The notes beneath the pieces were generated by a model. That model ran no database searches. It had not been told where the DNA came from and worked only from the letters and a program-made list of their open reading frames with translations. DNA of 7,966 nucleotides, taken from Beijerinckiaceae bacterium. GTDB taxonomy: Bacteria > Pseudomonadota > Alphaproteobacteria > Rhizobiales > Beijerinckiaceae. Made by a program: the position numbers and the translations under genes. Positions 5,299 through 7,966 of the stretch are shown one piece after another; position 1 is the first letter of the stretch, and each line of letters begins with the position of its first letter. Where the stretch lies: contig CANCSY010000139.1 of the NCBI GenBank assembly GCA_947380915.1, forward strand, positions 1-7,966, in the 5' to 3' direction.

Positions 5299-6873
5299 AT
5301 GCCACCTCCTTCCGCTGAAAAGAAGCCGCTCAATATGATGAACCCCCGTGCGTCCGCGCCGCGTCTTGAAGCCGCGCAGACCCCCACATCAGGCGATGAC
5401 GGCCATGCCGAAGCCTGGAAACGGACCTGCCGACGCCTGCGCGCCGAGTTGGGCGAGGATGTCTTCACCTCCTGGTTCGGCCGTCTGGAGCTTGACGCCG
5501 TGCGTGACGGCGTCGCGCTTTTGTCCGTGCCCACGCGCTTTCTCAAGAGCTGGATCCAGTCTCATTATACTGACAAGATCCTCGCGACCCTGACCGCCGA
5601 GGCGCCCTCCGTCACCGCGATCCTCGTGGATGTGCGCACCTCCGCCCGCGTAGCGCCCCTGCGCCCCAGCGCCCCGGAGGCTCGCGGCCACCAGTCGACT
5701 GGCGCCTCGAGCGGAGCGCCGTCCGGCTTCATGGTCGAGCGTCCCGCGCCTGTCTTTGAAGAGTCTCCTCGCGCGATCTCGGATGCGCTGCGCCAGTCCA
5801 GGTCCACTGCGTCCGCAGATGCGGATGGCATGTCGAGCTCGCCGCTTGATCGGCGCCTGACCTTCTCCAGCTTTCTTGTTGGAAAATCAAACCAGCTCGC
5901 CCATGCCGCCGCCCAGCGCATCGCCTCGGCCGCGCCCGGCGAAGCCCCAATCTATAACCCGCTCTATCTCCATTCGGCGGTGGGCCTTGGCAAGACCCAT
6001 CTCTTGCAGGCCATCGGCCATACGGCGAGCGAGGCTGGCAAGCGCGTCATCTATCTGACAGCCGAGAAGTTCATGTATCGCTTCGTCTGCGCCCTCAAGG
6101 CCCAGACCGCGATCGCCTTCAAGGAGAAGCTGCGCGGCATCGACGTGTTGCTCATCGACGATGTGCAGTTCCTGCAGGGCAAGTCGATCCAGCAGGAGTT
6201 CTGCCACACGCTGAACGCCCTGATCGACGCTGGCCGCCAGATCGTGGTCGCCGCCGACCGGCCGCCGTCCGATCTGGAAAGCCTGGAGGAGCGGGTGCGC
6301 TCGCGCCTCGCGGGCGGGCTTTGCGTGGAAATGGGCGGGCTCGACGAGCAACTGCGCCTGAAGATTCTGGAAATGCGCATCGCCGCCGCCAAGGTTTCCC
6401 AGCCGGGCTTCGAGGTGCCTGCGCCGGTGGCCGCCTATGTGGCGCGCGTGATCGAAACCAATGGCCGCGACCTCGACGGCGCCGTGAGCCGCCTTCTGGC
6501 CCGTGTCACCCTCACGGGCGCCGCCCTGACGGTGGAGATGGCGGAAGACGCGATCCGCGATCTCGTGCGCACCCGCGAGCCCAAGCGCGTCAAGATCGAG
6601 GATATCCAGAAGCTCGTGGCCACCCATTATAATGTGAGCCGCGCCGACATTCTCTCCTCGCGCCGCACAGCCACGGTCGTGCGTCCGCGCCAGATCGCCA
6701 TGTATCTGGCCAAGGTTCTGACCCTGCGCTCCCTGCCGGAGATCGGACGCCGCTTTGGCGGGCGCGACCATACGACCGTGCTGCACGCCGTGCGCAAGAT
6801 CGAGGGCCTTGCGGGCAAGGATGGCTCGCTGTCCGAAGAGATCGAACTGCTGAAACGGATGCTGGTGGAGTAG
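5299..6873 (+). CDS. dnaA: Chromosomal replication initiator protein DnaA
   Basis: This AAA+ protein binds DnaA boxes and opens the origin. The protein has 524 residues if translated from 5299. Domain I is at about 39-113 ([18 protein letters not shown], 39-56) and interacts with DnaB and itself. A Ser/Pro/Ala-rich linker, domain II, covers about 115-185. The AAA+ core follows: Walker [10 protein letters not shown] (226-234, K232), Walker [10 protein letters not shown] (283-291), the sensor 1 segment [21 protein letters not shown] (316-336), and sensor 2 [11 protein letters not shown] (388-398). Domain IV binds DNA: a basic [11 protein letters not shown] segment (455-465) and the signature [11 protein letters not shown] (487-497). 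The start is uncertain. ATG 5299 and the in-frame ATGs at 5335 and 5338 all lack a good ribosome binding site, and the first 38 residues lie outside domain I. Upstream, TGA at 5260 closes the frame. Confidence 0.97.
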   Translation: MPPPSAEKKPLNMMNPRASAPRLEAAQTPTSGDDGHAEAWKRTCRRLRAELGEDVFTSWFGRLELDAVRDGVALLSVPTRFLKSWIQSHYTDKILATLTAEAPSVTAILVDVRTSARVAPLRPSAPEARGHQSTGASSGAPSGFMVERPAPVFEESPRAISDALRQSRSTASADADGMSSSPLDRRLTFSSFLVGKSNQLAHAAAQRIASAAPGEAPIYNPLYLHSAVGLGKTHLLQAIGHTASEAGKRVIYLTAEKFMYRFVCALKAQTAIAFKEKLRGIDVLLIDDVQFLQGKSIQQEFCHTLNALIDAGRQIVVAADRPPSDLESLEERVRSRLAGGLCVEMGGLDEQLRLKILEMRIAAAKVSQPGFEVPAPVAAYVARVIETNGRDLDGAVSRLLARVTLTGAALTVEMAEDAIRDLVRTREPKRVKIEDIQKLVATHYNVSRADILSSRRTATVVRPRQIAMYLAKVLTLRSLPEIGRRFGGRDHTTVLHAVRKIEGLAGKDGSLSEEIELLKRMLVE

Positions 6874-6919
6874 GCCGTCGGCATCAAGCAGTCGGGGCGT
6901 CCCGGCCTTTGACGAACAG

Positions 6920-6946
6920 ACCCGCCCTCATGGGGGCGGGTTTTTC
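6920..6946 (+). terminator. Rho-independent terminator of dnaA
   Basis: ACCCGCCC (6920-6927) pairs with GGGCGGGT (6934-6941), an 8-base-pair, mostly G-C stem with a short loop, followed by TTTTT (6941-6945). It starts 46 bases after the dnaA stop and separates dnaA from the downstream catabolic genes. Confidence 0.9.
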
Positions 6947-7098
6947 CGTTGCATCCCTCTGGCGGCCAGCAAACCCTTCTCGCCTGCCGACTGCCGACTG
7001 CCCCACCCGCCACATTGCCTCTGGTCACAGACGGAAAGATGCTCTTTATTGCGCGGCCGGGCGTTTCGCCCCTGACCAATGAAGAGCAGAGGACTTCC

Positions 7099-7767
7099 AT
7101 GGGAGAGCACATCACCCTGAGCGCCGAAGACGGCGTCACCATCGGCGCCTATGTGGCCAAGCCCGCTGGCGCGCCGCGCGGCGGCATTGTCGTCATCCAG
7201 GAAATTTTCGGCGTCAACCACCACATCCGTGCGGTCGCTGACAGCTATGCGGCGCAAGGCTACCTCGCCGTCGCTCCCGCGCTTTATGACCGCGTGCAGC
7301 CCGATTACGAGTCCGGCTACGAACAGGCCGACATGCAGGCCGGCGTGGCCACGCGCGGCAAGACCGATGCAGCCAAAGTCATGCTCGACGTGAAGGCGGC
7401 GGTGGCGGAAGCCGCCAAGGCCGGCAAGGTCGGTGTCGTCGGCTATTGCTGGGGCGGCACGCTCGCCTTCGCATCGGCGGTGAACATTCCCGGCGTGGCT
7501 GCGGCCTCAGGCTACTACGGCGCTGGCGTCGCCGCCATGTGCGACAAGGTTCCGGTCGCCCCGACCATCCTGCATTTCGGCGAGACGGATCACTCGATCC
7601 CCATGACCGATGTGGAGAAGATCAAGGCCGCCCGTCCCGAGACCCCCGTCTATGTCTATGCGGCGGGCCATGGCTTCAACTGCGACGAGCGCGGCTCTTA
7701 TAACAAGGAATGCGCCGACGTGGCTCGCCAGCGCACCCATGACTTCTTCGCCAAGCACGTTGGCTAA
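7099..7767 (+). CDS. Dienelactone hydrolase family protein
   Basis: This cytoplasmic alpha/beta hydrolase of the carboxymethylenebutenolidase type converts dienelactone to maleylacetate in the modified ortho-cleavage route for aromatics. From the ATG at 7099 it has 222 residues, near the roughly 236 of ClcD. The frame is open back to 6949, but AGAGGA (7088-7093) sits 5 bases before this ATG, and the homologous protein begins at ITLSAEDGVTIGAYVAKP. The catalytic triad is visible: C117 in GYCWGG (115-120), D164 in GETDHSIP and H191 in AGHGF. E35 in VVIQEIFGVN matches the glutamate that activates the cysteine. The use of cysteine as nucleophile separates it from serine esterases. A likely ring-cleavage dioxygenase starts 52 bases downstream, supporting an aromatic-degradation role. 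I could not identify a promoter in 6947-7098. Confidence 0.92.
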   Translation: MGEHITLSAEDGVTIGAYVAKPAGAPRGGIVVIQEIFGVNHHIRAVADSYAAQGYLAVAPALYDRVQPDYESGYEQADMQAGVATRGKTDAAKVMLDVKAAVAEAAKAGKVGVVGYCWGGTLAFASAVNIPGVAAASGYYGAGVAAMCDKVPVAPTILHFGETDHSIPMTDVEKIKAARPETPVYVYAAGHGFNCDERGSYNKECADVARQRTHDFFAKHVG

Positions 7768-7776
7768 TCAATCATT

Positions 7777-7799
7777 GCGTCGGCCCCCGTGGCCGGCGC
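7777..7799 (+). other. Hairpin between dienelactone hydrolase and dioxygenase genes
   Basis: Bases 7777-7785 pair with 7791-7799 (9 base pairs, one G-T pair, loop CCCGT). No T-run follows, so it is more likely an mRNA-stabilising or processing hairpin within the operon than a terminator. Confidence 0.4.
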
Positions 7800-7819
7800 C
7801 TCCTCACAGGGCAGGATCC

Positions 7820-7966
7820 ATGATCGTCGAAAACGAGAAACAGCTGACCGAATTCGCGCTCGACGTCATGAAGCGCACCCCCGATCCGCGCCTGCGCGAG
7901 ATCATGACCTCCCTCATCACCCATCTGCATGGCTTCATCCGCGACGTGCGCCTCTCCGAGCGCGAG
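7820..7966 (+). CDS. Intradiol ring-cleavage dioxygenase, N-terminal part (partial; hydroxyquinol or catechol 1,2-dioxygenase type)
   Basis: Only the first 49 codons are present; the gene runs off the window. Residues 20-35 (TPDPRLREIMTSLITH) followed by LHGFIRDVRLSERE match the helical N-terminal dimerisation domain of intradiol dioxygenases. They resemble hydroxyquinol 1,2-dioxygenases (DPRLKE-M-SL--HLH-F-REVRL) more than classical CatA. These non-haem Fe(III) enzymes open a 1,2-dihydroxylated ring between the hydroxyls. The iron-binding Tyr and His residues lie in the missing part, so activity and substrate cannot be checked. AGGA (7813-7816) precedes the ATG at short spacing. It follows a dienelactone hydrolase gene by 52 bases and is probably in the same operon. 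Confidence 0.75.
   Translation, partial: MIVENEKQLTEFALDVMKRTPDPRLREIMTSLITHLHGFIRDVRLSERE

Noticed and set aside
5887..6786. 299-codon minus-strand open frame opposite dnaA
   Set aside because: It lies wholly within the conserved AAA+ and DNA-binding domains of dnaA and has no recognisable family.
6984..7002. Short tandem CTGCCGA repeat upstream of the dienelactone hydrolase
   Set aside because: Only about 2.7 copies of 7 bases; too short to claim function, probably chance.
6949..7098. Upstream extension of the dienelactone hydrolase
   Set aside because: The extra 50 residues have no family similarity and begin just after the dnaA terminator; a good Shine-Dalgarno precedes ATG 7099.

Overview
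The window looks like chromosomal DNA of an alphaproteobacterium, most likely of the order Hyphomicrobiales (Rhizobiales). This rests on high GC in the genes (a sampled dnaA line is 44 of 60 G+C), protein sequences typical of that group, and the gene context: coaBC-dut next to an Rrf2 regulator and cysK, and rpsT directly before dnaA. The genus cannot be fixed from this sequence. All supported genes lie on the + strand.

Layout: (1) Positions 1-1167 hold a tightly packed operon end: the 3' part of coaBC (coenzyme A synthesis), dut (dUTPase) and an Rrf2-family regulator, joined by two 4-base ATGA stop/start overlaps. (2) A 72-base AT-rich gap with a short inverted repeat precedes cysK, which ends in a strong UUCG-loop terminator. 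(3) A crotonase-family enoyl-CoA hydratase and a DapA-superfamily aldolase/lyase of unknown substrate form a two-gene operon (2304-3957). (4) rpsT (ribosomal protein S20) has a clear sigma-70 promoter, a structured leader with two hairpins, and a strong terminator. (5) About 840 bases (4458-5298) of much lower GC separate rpsT from dnaA. No known gene is recognised there; it holds inverted repeats, a pair of near-identical 15-mers centred on GANTC sites, and two weak small-ORF candidates. (6) dnaA, the replication initiator, ends in a strong terminator. (7) A dienelactone hydrolase and the first 49 codons of an intradiol ring-cleavage dioxygenase begin an aromatic-degradation cluster that runs off the window.

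Functionally this is mostly housekeeping (CoA, nucleotide sanitation, cysteine synthesis, ribosome, replication start) with a catabolic cluster at the right edge. I found no convincing novel multi-gene system. The points most worth following are the Rrf2-cysK pair (possible cysteine control), the structured rpsT leader, the DapA-like enzyme lacking the usual substrate-binding arginine, and the low-GC rpsT-dnaA spacer with its GANTC cluster.
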